Of a stretch of 64,000 nt of DNA, positions 1-7,865 are shown in pieces (position 1 is the first letter of the stretch; each line of letters opens with the position of its first letter). The notes under the pieces are model-generated. The model had not been told where the DNA came from. It worked only from the letters and a program-made list of their open reading frames with translations, and did no database searches. The DNA comes from Candidatus Nanosynbacter sp. TM7-074 (GTDB lineage: Bacteria > Patescibacteriota > Saccharimonadia > Saccharimonadales > Saccharimonadaceae), in the NCBI RefSeq assembly GCF_041006295.1, contig NZ_CP158487.1, positions 434,001-498,000 of the forward strand, given 5' to 3'. The position numbers and the translations under genes are program-made.

Positions 1-138
1 GGGCTTTTGATCAGCTTCCAGCTGATTGCCCTGCCAGAAGACACACACCAACTTGCACTCCTCGGCTCAGGTCTCTAGACCTACAGGCGAATATGGCGAC
101 GGGAGTGCTTTTCTTTCTCTCGCTTATCATATTCGCTC
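1..138 (+). ncRNA. Structured RNA of unknown class (5' end outside window)
   Basis: No reading frame is convincing here, but the plus strand folds well. A hairpin closes at 1-4/28-31 and 10-15/21-26. A second helix pairs 54-60 (gcactcc) with 102-108 (ggagtgc) around a small ggtct/agacc hairpin at 71-82. Positions 87-94 (gcgaatat) pair perfectly with 129-136 (atattcgc), which would make a pseudoknot with the second helix. I do not recognise tmRNA, RNase P, SRP or 6S RNA hallmarks. It lies directly 5' of a hammerhead ribozyme, so ribozyme cleavage could form its 3' end. The strand is inferred from that linkage. Confidence 0.4.
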
Positions 139-184
139 CATAGATGCGTATCTATGCTGATGAGTCGGAAACGACGAAAGCGAA
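132..184 (+). ncRNA. Type III hammerhead ribozyme
   Basis: All core parts of a hammerhead are present in order. Stem III is 132-136 (ttcgc) with 180-184 (gcgaa). U137 can pair with A179 and C138 is the cleavage-site nucleotide. Stem I is catag (139-143) with ctatg (152-156) around an 8-nt loop. The CTGATGA core is 157-163. Stem II is gtcg/cgac (164-167/172-175) closed by a GAAA tetraloop, and the second core GAAA is 176-179. Predicted self-cleavage is between 138 and 139. It opens at stem III, so it is type III. It ends 4 nt before the stop of the convergent rnhB-yraN gene. Confidence 0.88.
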
Positions 185-188
185 CACA

Positions 189-1175
189 CTATTCCAACAC
201 CACACACTCTTCAACTACGGGCGGATTTCCGTCGACAGAAATTGCCATAAGCCGCATGTCACAGTTTTCGTATTGCGCATTTTTAGAAATGAATATTTCA
301 GCAGCAAAACGCATTTGTTGCTGTTTTTTATTTGTAATTGCCGCCAAGCCATCGCCGAAATTGTCATTTTTACGATACTTGACCTCTGTAAAATATAGAA
401 CATCATCCTTTTTGCTAACAATATCAATTTCGCAATACCGAGTTCGCCAATTCCGCTCTATAATTTCATGACCATCCGCCACCAGCCAATCTGTTGCCGC
501 CTGTTCACCTTTGTCGCCAATTTGACGCGTCGTGTCTTTTTGTTGGCTTTTAGACTCTTCCCCAGGCACATTTTGCGAATTCGACTCAACACCAACATAT
601 TTAGCAAGCGGTGCAAAACTCAGCCGATGAAGTGGCGTTATGCCCAGATTATCAATAGCTGCCCGATGCTTCGCCACACCATAGCCAACGTGCGAAGAAA
701 AATCATATCCCGGATAAATATCATCCTGCTCGGCCATAAATTTATCACGCGCAACCTTTGCGATAATCGACGCCGCCGAAACGCTCGGAATCAAACCATC
801 AGCCTTTACTATCATAGTCACATATTTCTCCAGCGGCGTACCTGCCAAAAAATTAACCGTCCCATCGATAATAATCTCATCAAACGTCGAGCCATTTTTC
901 TGACATTTAGCTTGGATTTCTTTAACTGCGCGCCGAGTTACCAATTTAAGCGCCTCGCTCATTCCTATCTCGTCCAGCTCCTTAGCAGAAACCCAGCCGA
1001 GAGCCCAAGACGACGCCTGCTCACGAATCGCCACGTCTAATCCTTCACGGCGCTTTTTAGTCAATTTTTTACTATCATCAAGTCCTTCAATTTCAGCGCC
1101 ACCCAAAACCACGGCACCAATCACCAACGGCCCCGCCCATGCGCCACGACCAACTTCGTCAATGCCGAGAATCAT
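189..1175 (-). CDS. rnhB: RNase HII fused to a YraN-type (UPF0102) nuclease-like domain
   Basis: Protein of 328 aa. Residues 1-200 are RNase HII, which nicks RNA in RNA-DNA hybrids and at misincorporated ribonucleotides. The GIDEVGRG motif carries the acidic pair D6/E7, further acidic positions are near D104 and D126, and DDSKKLT is present. Residues about 217-328 match YraN, a PD-(D/E)XK-like fold with EID followed by EVKYR. In most bacteria these are separate, often adjacent genes. A TTG-started extension to 1268 is open, but ATG 1175 sits 2 nt after the upstream stop and directly before GIDE, so I chose it. Translation is probably coupled to the upstream membrane protein gene. Confidence 0.9.
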   Translation of the reverse strand: MILGIDEVGRGAWAGPLVIGAVVLGGAEIEGLDDSKKLTKKRREGLDVAIREQASSWALGWVSAKELDEIGMSEALKLVTRRAVKEIQAKCQKNGSTFDEIIIDGTVNFLAGTPLEKYVTMIVKADGLIPSVSAASIIAKVARDKFMAEQDDIYPGYDFSSHVGYGVAKHRAAIDNLGITPLHRLSFAPLAKYVGVESNSQNVPGEESKSQQKDTTRQIGDKGEQAATDWLVADGHEIIERNWRTRYCEIDIVSKKDDVLYFTEVKYRKNDNFGDGLAAITNKKQQQMRFAAEIFISKNAQYENCDMRLMAISVDGNPPVVEECVVLE

Positions 1176-1177
1176 GC

Positions 1178-1657
1178 CTAGCGCCGACCCTTTTTTGCCG
1201 CCAAATTTGCGAGCGCCCGGCCAATCCACACTGCTGACGCTCCCAATGTATTTGCCAAAATATCCCAATTGGTATCATCCAGTGTAATACTAGCCAAACC
1301 AAATTTGACCATAAATAATTCCGCCAGCTCATTGATACAGCCGAGTGCTGACACGAGAGCAAACAGCGAAAACGCCATCACTAGCCAGCGCGACCGCCAA
1401 CGCATCGCCAATACTAGATATACCCACAACAGCCCGGTGAACAGTCCGCCGCCCACAAAATGTGTGGTAAAACTAGTGTCTCGTCCCTCGATGAGCGGCG
1501 ATGGCAAATACCACGAAATGCAGAATAATACACAGGCAAGGTACAGCAACCAGCGATACTTCTTTTCGTCGGTGAAGCCATGGCGACGTAGCACATACGG
1601 CACCGCAAATGCCAACGTCACCGGAACACAAACGGAAATATAATGAAAGATTGACAT
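1178..1657 (-). CDS. VanZ/YjdF-like four-helix membrane protein
   Basis: Protein of 159 aa with about four hydrophobic segments. Polar motifs are scattered between helices: THFVGGG, NELAEL and DTNWDILANTLGA. The pattern of conserved H, E and D residues next to helices resembles the VanZ or YjdF (DUF2238) membrane families, but I cannot decide between them and the function is unknown. Its start is fixed by a TATAAT box 6 nt upstream. It is the first gene of a two-gene transcript with rnhB. Confidence 0.6.
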   Translation of the reverse strand: MSIFHYISVCVPVTLAFAVPYVLRRHGFTDEKKYRWLLYLACVLFCISWYLPSPLIEGRDTSFTTHFVGGGLFTGLLWVYLVLAMRWRSRWLVMAFSLFALVSALGCINELAELFMVKFGLASITLDDTNWDILANTLGASAVWIGRALANLAAKKGRR

Positions 1658-1663
1658 ACTGGC

Positions 1664-1669
1664 ATTATA
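1664..1669 (-). promoter_or_regulatory. Leaderless -10 box for the 1178-1657 gene
   Basis: TATAAT preceded by TGG (extended -10), 6 nt before the ATG at 1657. Transcription would start at or next to the start codon. Confidence 0.7.
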
Positions 1670-1719
1670 CCATGAGAAAACCGCCCTCAGAGAGAGCTGT
1701 CTATGTGTCTCAAGACTAA

Positions 1720-2241
1720 TTACGCTTCTTTGTGGCGTGCTTCTACTTCAGCAGCTTTGGCGTCAAGTTCTGCCTGAGCAGCGTCTTTTTCAGCTTGTTT
1801 GGCAGCGGCAGCCTGTGCAGCCTCCTCTTTCAAGCGTTCAGCTTCTGCTTCAGCCTTGGCGTCGTGCACGTTATTGACAGCCACACGGTCAAAGCTTTTG
1901 GCAGTCAAGCGAGCTGACTTGCCAGAACGCTTGCGCAAGAAACTAAGGAACTTACGGCGGACCTTAGCACGGCGAACAATTTCCACTTTCTCAATCAGTG
2001 GGCTGTGTAGCAAGAATGATTTTTCCACGCCAATACCTGAAGCGATTTTACGAACGGTGATACGCGAGGTGTGCGAGCCTTTGTTGTCGGTGCGAATAAC
2101 AACGCCTTCAAACATCTGGATACGCTCTTTGTTACCTTCTTTAATCTTCTGATAAACGCGTACGGTATCGCCGCTACGAACATCGACGACTGCTTGCTTT
2201 TTCTGTGCTTGGTTGACTTTGTTGATTAACTCAAAACTCAT
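1720..2241 (-). CDS. rplS: 50S ribosomal protein bL19 with Ala/Glu-rich tail
   Basis: Protein of 173 aa. Residues 1-115 are a standard L19 core (GDTVRVYQKI, FEGVVIR, SFLLHSPLIEKVEIVRR, RKFLSFLRKRSGKSARL). L19 sits at the 30S-50S interface. The last 50 or so residues are an added Ala/Glu/Lys-rich, probably helical tail, since L19 is usually about 115 aa. An SD (aggaa) precedes the ATG. Here it is not linked to trmD, which lies 50 kb away at 53080. The 160-nt upstream region holds a ccgcag/ctgcg hairpin (about 2277-2300) that could be a leader element. Confidence 0.93.
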   Translation of the reverse strand: MSFELINKVNQAQKKQAVVDVRSGDTVRVYQKIKEGNKERIQMFEGVVIRTDNKGSHTSRITVRKIASGIGVEKSFLLHSPLIEKVEIVRRAKVRRKFLSFLRKRSGKSARLTAKSFDRVAVNNVHDAKAEAEAERLKEEAAQAAAAKQAEKDAAQAELDAKAAEVEARHKEA

Positions 2242-2392
2242 AATATTTCCTATCTTTCGAACTCACTTTGACGGGCCACGCAGTTGTACCTCTGCGGCTC
2301 CACACCAAATAAGACTCGAATATTTAACTCTCGTACAATTACCTACGATAATAACACAAATACATAGAAATATCAATTGTATAAAATTGGAG

Positions 2393-2398
2393 TATAAT
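2393..2398 (+). promoter_or_regulatory. Leaderless -10 box for malic enzyme
   Basis: TATAAT, 6 nt before ATG 2405; no strong -35. It decides the start against an upstream in-frame extension that would run into the rplS promoter region. Confidence 0.75.
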
Positions 2399-2404
2399 AT
2401 AGAT

Positions 2405-3538
2405 ATGGATTACAACAAATTAGCACTTGAATTACACGAAAAATATAAGGGTAAAATTACTACCAGTTTGCGCGACCAGGAGGAGTTGGGCCGAGACAAA
2501 TTAAGCGCCTATTACAGCCCAGGAGTCGGCGCGGTTAGTCAAGCAATCGCCGAAAACCCAGCGGACCTACCAAAGTACACGTGGACTAATAATTTAGTTG
2601 GCGTCATTTCTGACGGCTCAGCGATTCTGGGACTGGGCGATTTGGGACCAAAAGCTGCCATGCCTGTCATGGAAGGTAAAGCCTTGCTATTTAAGCATTT
2701 TGCCGATGTTGATGCCGTGCCAATCGTATTAGACGTCCATGAAACAGAGGAAATTATTGCCGCCATTAAAGCTATTGCGCCAAGCTTCGGAGCCATCAAC
2801 CTCGAAGATATTGCCGCACCAAAATGTTTCGAAATCGAGGAGCGTTTGAAAGCGGAGTTGGACATTCCTGTTTTTCACGATGATCAGCACGGCACGGCAG
2901 TCGTAGTGTTGGCAGGTCTGATCAACGCCGCGAAACTAACTGGACGAAGCCTGACAGACTGTAAAATCGTAGTTATCGGGGCTGGGGCGGCTGGTACAGC
3001 CATCATTAAATTGCTGCACTTATACGGCGCACGAAACATCGTGGCGGCAGACAGCCGCGGCATCGTCGGCGCGTCTCGCACGGATTTGAATGCGGAAAAA
3101 ACTGCACTGCTAGAGTACGTCGACGCATCACAATCCGGTTCAATCGAAGATGCCGTCACCGACGCGGACGTATTTATTGGCGTATCAAGGGCTGGACTGC
3201 TCACACCTGAATTGGTACAAAAAATGGCGAAAGATCCAATCGTCTTTGCTTTAGCAAACCCAGTCCCAGAAATCATGCCAGACGTCGCCCAAAAAGTAGG
3301 CGTAGCAATAATTGCCACGGGCCGCAGTGATTTCCCGAACCAAGTCAACAACTCCCTAGCCTTCCCCGGCATCTTCCGCGGAGCACTCGATCACGGCGTA
3401 AAAAAAATCACCGACCAGCACAAACTGGCAGCCGCTGAGGCGCTAGCCAACTTGGTTGAAAGTCCGACTGTCGATAAAGTTGTTCCAACAGCATTCGACG
3501 AAGGTGTCGCTGAGGCTGTCGCTAGCGTTATTAAATAA
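2405..3538 (+). CDS. NAD(P)-dependent malic enzyme
   Basis: Protein of 377 aa, the normal size for the short bacterial form. It decarboxylates malate oxidatively to pyruvate with NAD(P)+ and a divalent metal. Visible motifs are SAYYSPGVG, SDGSAILGLGDLGPKA, FHDDQHGTAVVVLAG (metal and substrate site), the nucleotide-binding GAGAAGTA, and the C-terminal GRSDFPNQVNN. With no TCA cycle in view, its likely role is to make pyruvate and reducing power from imported malate. Convergent with the next gene, only 2 nt apart. Confidence 0.93.
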   Translation: MDYNKLALELHEKYKGKITTSLRDQEELGRDKLSAYYSPGVGAVSQAIAENPADLPKYTWTNNLVGVISDGSAILGLGDLGPKAAMPVMEGKALLFKHFADVDAVPIVLDVHETEEIIAAIKAIAPSFGAINLEDIAAPKCFEIEERLKAELDIPVFHDDQHGTAVVVLAGLINAAKLTGRSLTDCKIVVIGAGAAGTAIIKLLHLYGARNIVAADSRGIVGASRTDLNAEKTALLEYVDASQSGSIEDAVTDADVFIGVSRAGLLTPELVQKMAKDPIVFALANPVPEIMPDVAQKVGVAIIATGRSDFPNQVNNSLAFPGIFRGALDHGVKKITDQHKLAAAEALANLVESPTVDKVVPTAFDEGVAEAVASVIK

Positions 3539-3540
3539 AT

Positions 3541-5112
3541 CTAGGCACCAGCACCGTACTTAACCGCATCGCGAGAGCCTCCATCTATAAACAGAGCCAC
3601 CAACGATTCCTGATTTTGTTTGTCGCAAGCTCCTAAGAATAAAACTACTTCAGTCACTCCAGCTTCCTGAAGAGATTTTTTAGTCTCACTTTCATCAGAC
3701 ATATCCCCAACACTGACCTTTGACATATAAACCCTCTTAGCGTTAGGCGTCTGGTCTTTCCAGGCGTAAATTATAAACGGATAAAGCTCTTTTAATCTAT
3801 TATTTAATCCAACCGATAAACCGACAGACTTATCTTCTGAGGTTGCCACGCATTTGGCGGCCATAATTAATTTATCCTTAATAATGGGCAGAATACGCTG
3901 TTTCTTCTCGGCATTTTCATATCCAGTCATTTTATGCTCAACCTTTTTAGCCTCTTCAGTGCGCGCGTCAATTACCGCAACTGCAGTACCGTTGCTGCCT
4001 TGCTCAACATGCAACACATCCACAATAGAGCTTCCTTCAAGCCACGGAAACGTCTCGCCGTCAAGCGTCACAGTATCTCCCGTCTTCAATCCAATTTCTA
4101 CAAACTGAGAATTGCTTTCTTCGATTGTCAGCTTCGGTTTGTTTGACCTTTTTCTCTTAGCGACTATTTTCAAAGACCTACTCGCAATTTCACCCGCCGC
4201 TTCGTAGGTTCTGAATTTTTCAGAAAGAGCCTTTAGCTCGCCTTCTAGAATTGACTTCATTTTTTCTTCCACCACGGATTTGGCAAGAGTCTGCGCATTT
4301 GGACAATTTTCCTTGAATACAATCTCTGCATATTCACGAGCCAATAACCCCTCATCCAGGCATTTCATCTCGTTTGCACAGTCAAGTATGACTTTCGCCC
4401 ACTTCAGGTCTCTTTCATAATTAAAGAAACCTTTAACATGTTCCATACGCACATCAATATTGCTCTCGAACATTGCATTAAACTCGTCATATTTAATTCC
4501 TGAAAAATCCGCCAACAGCTTAACCAATCTGTCCGTATTTTTACGAACTGGATCATATTCAGGCTGACTTACTTCAAATTCTATAAATGAAGAAGTATCG
4601 TCTTCCTTATGAATGTCATCAATCACAGCCTCCTTAGTCTCTAATGCGAGTTGTATATATTCAGAGTCGGCAACATCTGGGTTAAGATTATTATTCCTCT
4701 GAAATTTCTTTACTGTAGGAATTTTACATCCTTCAAGATTACAATACTTCGGAACATTAACTTCCGCTATTTTAGCGGGAAAAATTTTATCTAACGACGA
4801 TATAAAAGCATCGAGCGAGGTTTTGTATTCCTTATTAAATTCCTCTTTTAACTGAGAACTCACTTCGTAAAAATCATAGCGGATCTCCAAATCCTCAGGG
4901 GACTGACTGTACACATCCATAGCCTGCTTAAGCATATCAATTACAGGCTTATATTTCTCAACCAAGTTCTTAAACATGGATGAATCTTCGGGTACATCTT
5001 CATATATACATTCAAGAAAATTGATGACAGTATCAAAAATTTCACAGACAGAGTCTTTCTCAGACTCTGAAGATTCACTATCGTAATAAGAGTGTTCCGG
5101 AACTTCGCTCAT
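3541..5112 (-). CDS. Orphan 523-aa hypothetical protein
   Basis: I do not recognise a family. The first 20 residues are Ser/Glu/Asp-rich, followed by a mostly helical, charged region to about residue 330. The last 180 or so residues alternate beta-like hydrophobic stretches (VAVIDARTEEA, EVVLFLGACD, VALFIDGG). No signal peptide or membrane segment is visible, so it is probably cytosolic. It has its own strong promoter (TTGACT, 17 bp, TAAAAT) overlapping the pilB stop, with the -10 box 8 nt before the ATG. Lower GC than its neighbours suggests separate ancestry. Confidence 0.75.
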   Translation of the reverse strand: MSEVPEHSYYDSESSESEKDSVCEIFDTVINFLECIYEDVPEDSSMFKNLVEKYKPVIDMLKQAMDVYSQSPEDLEIRYDFYEVSSQLKEEFNKEYKTSLDAFISSLDKIFPAKIAEVNVPKYCNLEGCKIPTVKKFQRNNNLNPDVADSEYIQLALETKEAVIDDIHKEDDTSSFIEFEVSQPEYDPVRKNTDRLVKLLADFSGIKYDEFNAMFESNIDVRMEHVKGFFNYERDLKWAKVILDCANEMKCLDEGLLAREYAEIVFKENCPNAQTLAKSVVEEKMKSILEGELKALSEKFRTYEAAGEIASRSLKIVAKRKRSNKPKLTIEESNSQFVEIGLKTGDTVTLDGETFPWLEGSSIVDVLHVEQGSNGTAVAVIDARTEEAKKVEHKMTGYENAEKKQRILPIIKDKLIMAAKCVATSEDKSVGLSVGLNNRLKELYPFIIYAWKDQTPNAKRVYMSKVSVGDMSDESETKKSLQEAGVTEVVLFLGACDKQNQESLVALFIDGGSRDAVKYGAGA

Positions 5113-5120
5113 AAACTATT

Positions 5121-5149
5121 ATTTTATCAGTTTATGGCTACAAAGTCAA
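5121..5149 (-). promoter_or_regulatory. Strong promoter of the 523-aa orphan
   Basis: Minus strand: TTGACT (5144-5149), 17-bp spacer ending TGA, TAAAAT (5121-5126), then 8 nt to ATG 5112. It overlaps the last codons of pilB. Confidence 0.75.
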
Positions 5150-6772
5150 TTATATTACCCTGTTGACTTCATCCAGCGTCGTCTCGCCACGAAGAGCCGC
5201 CAACACGCCAGCCTGAAGCAGCGTCACCATGCCATCCTTCTTCGCGGCCTCCTCGACTGCGCCCGCATGCACGTCGTTAACATCGCCACGCAGAAACTTC
5301 TGGATATTCTCACTCACCACCAGCTGCTCCATCACCGGAATACGCCCCTTATACCCAAATGGTACGTCATCCGTCGGCACAGCTCGCCACAGCTTGAACG
5401 TATCCAAATTTGGACAATCAACACCCTCTGGCAAATCCTTAAGAACTTCCTTGACCCACTTGCGTGTCGCCTCGTCTGGCTCGTATTCTTCCTTACTATC
5501 GTCCCATAATCTCCTGACCAGCCGCTGCGCGATAACCAGCCGCACTGCCGAGCTAAAAATCGGATTCTGTCCAATCATATCGATCATCCTACTAAACGCC
5601 GCTGCAGTTGAATTGGCGTGAAAGCTAGATAGTACCAAGTGACCAGTAATCGACGCCTGGATTGCCGTCTTAGCAGTCTCGTTGTCGCGAATCTCACCAA
5701 CCATCACCACATCTGGGTCAAGACGCAAAACACTACGCAGCCCATCAGCGAACCTTTGGCCAGTTGTTGTATCAATTGGAATCTGTGTAATTCCCGGAAT
5801 TGTATTTTCCACCGGGTCTTCCAGCGTAATAATCTTTCTATCTGGCGTATTTAAAGCATTCAAAATACTATACAATGTCGTCGATTTTCCTGAACCAGTC
5901 GGACCAACCATCAACAACATGCCGCGCGGATGTGAAATAACTTCATCAATCTGATCACGTTCTTTCTTTGAGATATTTAAAAGATCCAGATTAAGCATTG
6001 ACTCATCAAAGTTAAATAGGCGCAGAACAATGTCTAATCCATAAACCGTCGCCACCGCCTCCACACGCAAATTCAGCACATGAGACACTCCATCTCGATG
6101 AATTTCCTGCTGCATATGACCCGACTGCGGCTCTCTGGAGGCAGTAGAAATATTTGCCCGCGAGGCTAATGTCGCCATAATCACCCGATAACGATCTCGA
6201 CTTAGCTCCGCCACAGTATGTAATGCTCCATCAACACGCATCCGAATCCGAATTGACTCACGCTGGTTTTCAATATGAATATCTGACGCACCCAACAAAT
6301 CCGCTTGATCAACTAGATAATTAAACACGTCATTTGTGCCCACAGAAGCCAAAGTCTGCGTAACCTGCGCTAAAGTATCACTATCGCCCTCTTTGGCGAT
6401 TTCAATATTATCATAAATAACCCTCTTTGGCGGATCAAACCTGAGCATAATTGACCGAAACGCCGAACCGGAAATCAAGAAAAAGAAAATTCGCTTGCCG
6501 CTCTCCGTATATTGATCTCGCATCTGCTTCATTAACGACTCAGACGTCTGCGAAGTAACACCAAACCGATAAGACTGGTCTTCTTCGTTAAACGCCAGCG
6601 GCACCAAACGACCCTTGTACATTTCGTCGATTGTCAAAACATCTTTAAGTAGAGGCAGAGTGTTCTCAAATTCCCGCCCATCCAGATATTGAAGTCCTAA
6701 AATTGACGCTCGTCGACGAGTCGCTTCCTCATCCTGCTCGCGACGGCGCGCCTGAATTTTATCTTCGTCCAT
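5150..6772 (-). CDS. pilB: Type IV pilus assembly ATPase PilB (GspE family)
   Basis: Protein of 540 aa, the cytoplasmic hexameric motor that polymerises pilin. Walker A GPTGSGKST is at residues 290-298, with an Asp box (LEDPVEN), Walker B VMVGEIRD and a His box (GHLVLSSFHAN). The N-terminal 150 residues are a divergent MshEN-like region. The zinc tetracysteine motif usual after the motor core in PilB/GspE is missing: the stretch after VRRLW has acidic residues instead of CxxC. Expressed alone from a leaderless promoter, divergent from the methylase gene. Pili in this phylum are thought to serve twitching and host attachment. Confidence 0.9.
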   Translation of the reverse strand: MDEDKIQARRREQDEEATRRRASILGLQYLDGREFENTLPLLKDVLTIDEMYKGRLVPLAFNEEDQSYRFGVTSQTSESLMKQMRDQYTESGKRIFFFLISGSAFRSIMLRFDPPKRVIYDNIEIAKEGDSDTLAQVTQTLASVGTNDVFNYLVDQADLLGASDIHIENQRESIRIRMRVDGALHTVAELSRDRYRVIMATLASRANISTASREPQSGHMQQEIHRDGVSHVLNLRVEAVATVYGLDIVLRLFNFDESMLNLDLLNISKKERDQIDEVISHPRGMLLMVGPTGSGKSTTLYSILNALNTPDRKIITLEDPVENTIPGITQIPIDTTTGQRFADGLRSVLRLDPDVVMVGEIRDNETAKTAIQASITGHLVLSSFHANSTAAAFSRMIDMIGQNPIFSSAVRLVIAQRLVRRLWDDSKEEYEPDEATRKWVKEVLKDLPEGVDCPNLDTFKLWRAVPTDDVPFGYKGRIPVMEQLVVSENIQKFLRGDVNDVHAGAVEEAAKKDGMVTLLQAGVLAALRGETTLDEVNRVI

Positions 6773-6778
6773 ACGAAA

Positions 6779-6784
6779 ATTATA
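6779..6784 (-). promoter_or_regulatory. Leaderless extended -10 box for pilB
   Basis: TGC-TATAAT, 6 nt before ATG 6772. Confidence 0.75.
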
Positions 6785-6811
6785 GCAAAAAGCTTACGTT
6801 TTGACGAGTGC

Positions 6812-6817
6812 TATAAT
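6812..6817 (+). promoter_or_regulatory. Leaderless extended -10 box for the TrmH-type methylase
   Basis: TGC-TATAAT, 6 nt before ATG 6824. It is a mirror image of the pilB promoter, the two -10 boxes being 27 nt apart. Confidence 0.75.
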
Positions 6818-6823
6818 AGTCAT

Positions 6824-7384
6824 ATGCACCCAGAAATCACGCTGTTGGTTCACAATATTCGCTCAACGCATAATGTTGGGGCAATTTTTCGCACAGCTGA
6901 GGGATTTGGTGTGAAGAAGATTATTCTTAGTGGCTATACACCGTATCCAGATTTAAGCTTATGTAGCAAAGCGCCTAGCTGTGCGCTTGTTGATGGAGAA
7001 ATTAGATCTGAAGATCCTCGATTGCCGCACATTCGTGAAAAAATCACCAGCCAAATTCATAAAACAGCCTTAGGCGCGGAAAGTTTGGTGCCGTTTGAGT
7101 TTTACGAAGATATCAATGACTGGATTAAGGAAAATGAGCAAACAGAAAACCTGCCAATTGTTGCGCTGGAGCAATCAAAAGACAGCGTGATGCTATCAGA
7201 ATTTCAGCCACCTAAAAAATTTGCACTACTGCTCGGCGAAGAAGTCCACGGAATCACGCCGGAACTTTTAGACAATTGCGACTTCACTATAGAAATCCCA
7301 ATGTTCGGCCAAAAAGAATCATTCAACGTGTCGGTCGCAACAGGAATTGCACTATTTGGACTGATTTTCCCGAGAATGAAATAA
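6824..7384 (+). CDS. SpoU/TrmH-family tRNA/rRNA 2'-O-methyltransferase
   Basis: Protein of 186 aa with the three SPOUT motifs: NIRSTHNVGAIFRTAEGFG (motif 1, residues 12-30), LLLGEEVHGI (motif 2) and IPMFGQKESFNVSVATGIAL (motif 3). The fold is a trefoil knot binding S-adenosylmethionine, and the product is a 2'-O-methylated ribose. The size resembles TrmL-type enzymes that modify tRNA position 34, but the substrate cannot be fixed from sequence. Confidence 0.88.
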   Translation: MHPEITLLVHNIRSTHNVGAIFRTAEGFGVKKIILSGYTPYPDLSLCSKAPSCALVDGEIRSEDPRLPHIREKITSQIHKTALGAESLVPFEFYEDINDWIKENEQTENLPIVALEQSKDSVMLSEFQPPKKFALLLGEEVHGITPELLDNCDFTIEIPMFGQKESFNVSVATGIALFGLIFPRMK

Positions 7385-7422
7385 TCTCAACAACGAATAA
7401 ATAAATCCCTCAAGTCTGATTA

Positions 7423-7451
7423 TTGACTTTATTAAGCATATGTGTTATATT
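7423..7451 (+). promoter_or_regulatory. Near-consensus promoter of the 7512 cassette
   Basis: TTGACT (7423-7428), 17-bp spacer ending TGT, TATATT (7446-7451). It excludes upstream ATGs as starts. A leader hairpin follows (7460-7469 with 7476-7485). Confidence 0.8.
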
Positions 7452-7511
7452 TGTAAAAGCTTTCTTTGGAATCCCCCAGAGAAGGTAGTCCCTGTATGGA
7501 AGGCAATACAA

Positions 7512-7799
7512 ATGATGGATCTAGCTATGGTTATCACGACCGCAGCAATCATGTATCTAACCGCGTGGTCGCTACACCACGACAAAATGTCGGGAATCAT
7601 GCCATCAATCCTGGCTGTGATAGCAGCGACGGTAATTGTGCTGGAGCTCGCTGCCTATATGGTAGTTCTGCTACCGATATTGCCCTGGTCAATATCAGCG
7701 GCAGTTTTTACAGCGACTGCCACACTGTTCGTTACGTGCTCATTGGCACGTATAAACAGACGTAGCAGCAAGCTAACATGGGACAATAAGTCCCGCTGA
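7512..7799 (+). CDS. Small three-helix membrane protein, unknown
   Basis: Protein of 95 aa with three hydrophobic segments (about residues 5-20, 30-60 and 62-82) and a basic, polar tail. No family recognised. The start is ATG 7512 because GGAAGG lies 8 nt upstream and the promoter is at 7423-7451; ATG 7515 is also possible. It stands alone between a plus-strand methylase and the minus-strand dnaE. A hydrophilic frame overlaps it (ATG 7496 to 7765) and is less likely. Confidence 0.6.
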   Translation: MMDLAMVITTAAIMYLTAWSLHHDKMSGIMPSILAVIAATVIVLELAAYMVVLLPILPWSISAAVFTATATLFVTCSLARINRRSSKLTWDNKSR

Positions 7800-7865
7800 C
7801 AGTAGTATAGTTAGCCCGCCAGAGCAACCAGCTCAGGCTGAGGTCTCTGTCAGCGGGCTAACTAT
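7792..7865 (+). terminator. Large 3' hairpin with two mutually exclusive stems
   Basis: An 11-bp stem (7792-7802 with 7847-7857) and a 13-bp stem (7807-7819 with 7853-7865) share their 3' strand, so only one can form fully. The cagag/ctctg helix extends the second. No U-tract follows. It covers the stop codon of the cassette gene and touches the stop of dnaE, so it may end transcripts from both sides. Confidence 0.6.

Noticed and set aside
1..138. tmRNA, RNase P RNA, SRP RNA or 6S RNA
   Set aside because: No T-arm or tag frame, no P4 consensus, no SRP GGAAG domain and no 6S bubble. Only hairpins and a pseudoknot are visible, so I left the class open.
468..1040. 190-aa plus-strand frame opposite rnhB
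   Set aside because: Basic, His/Arg-rich composition typical of an antisense shadow of the clear RNase HII gene.
1159..1268. TTG-started N-terminal extension of rnhB
   Set aside because: It overlaps the upstream gene and precedes the GIDEVGRG motif with unrelated sequence; ATG 1175 fits the family length.
2213..2404. N-terminal extension of malic enzyme
   Set aside because: It runs through the rplS start and the malic enzyme promoter; a TATAAT box marks ATG 2405.
7466..7765. Hydrophilic 90-99 aa frame overlapping the small membrane protein
   Set aside because: Weaker SD spacing and unusual composition. The overlapping hydrophobic frame has the GGAAGG SD found in the sister cassettes. Not fully excluded.
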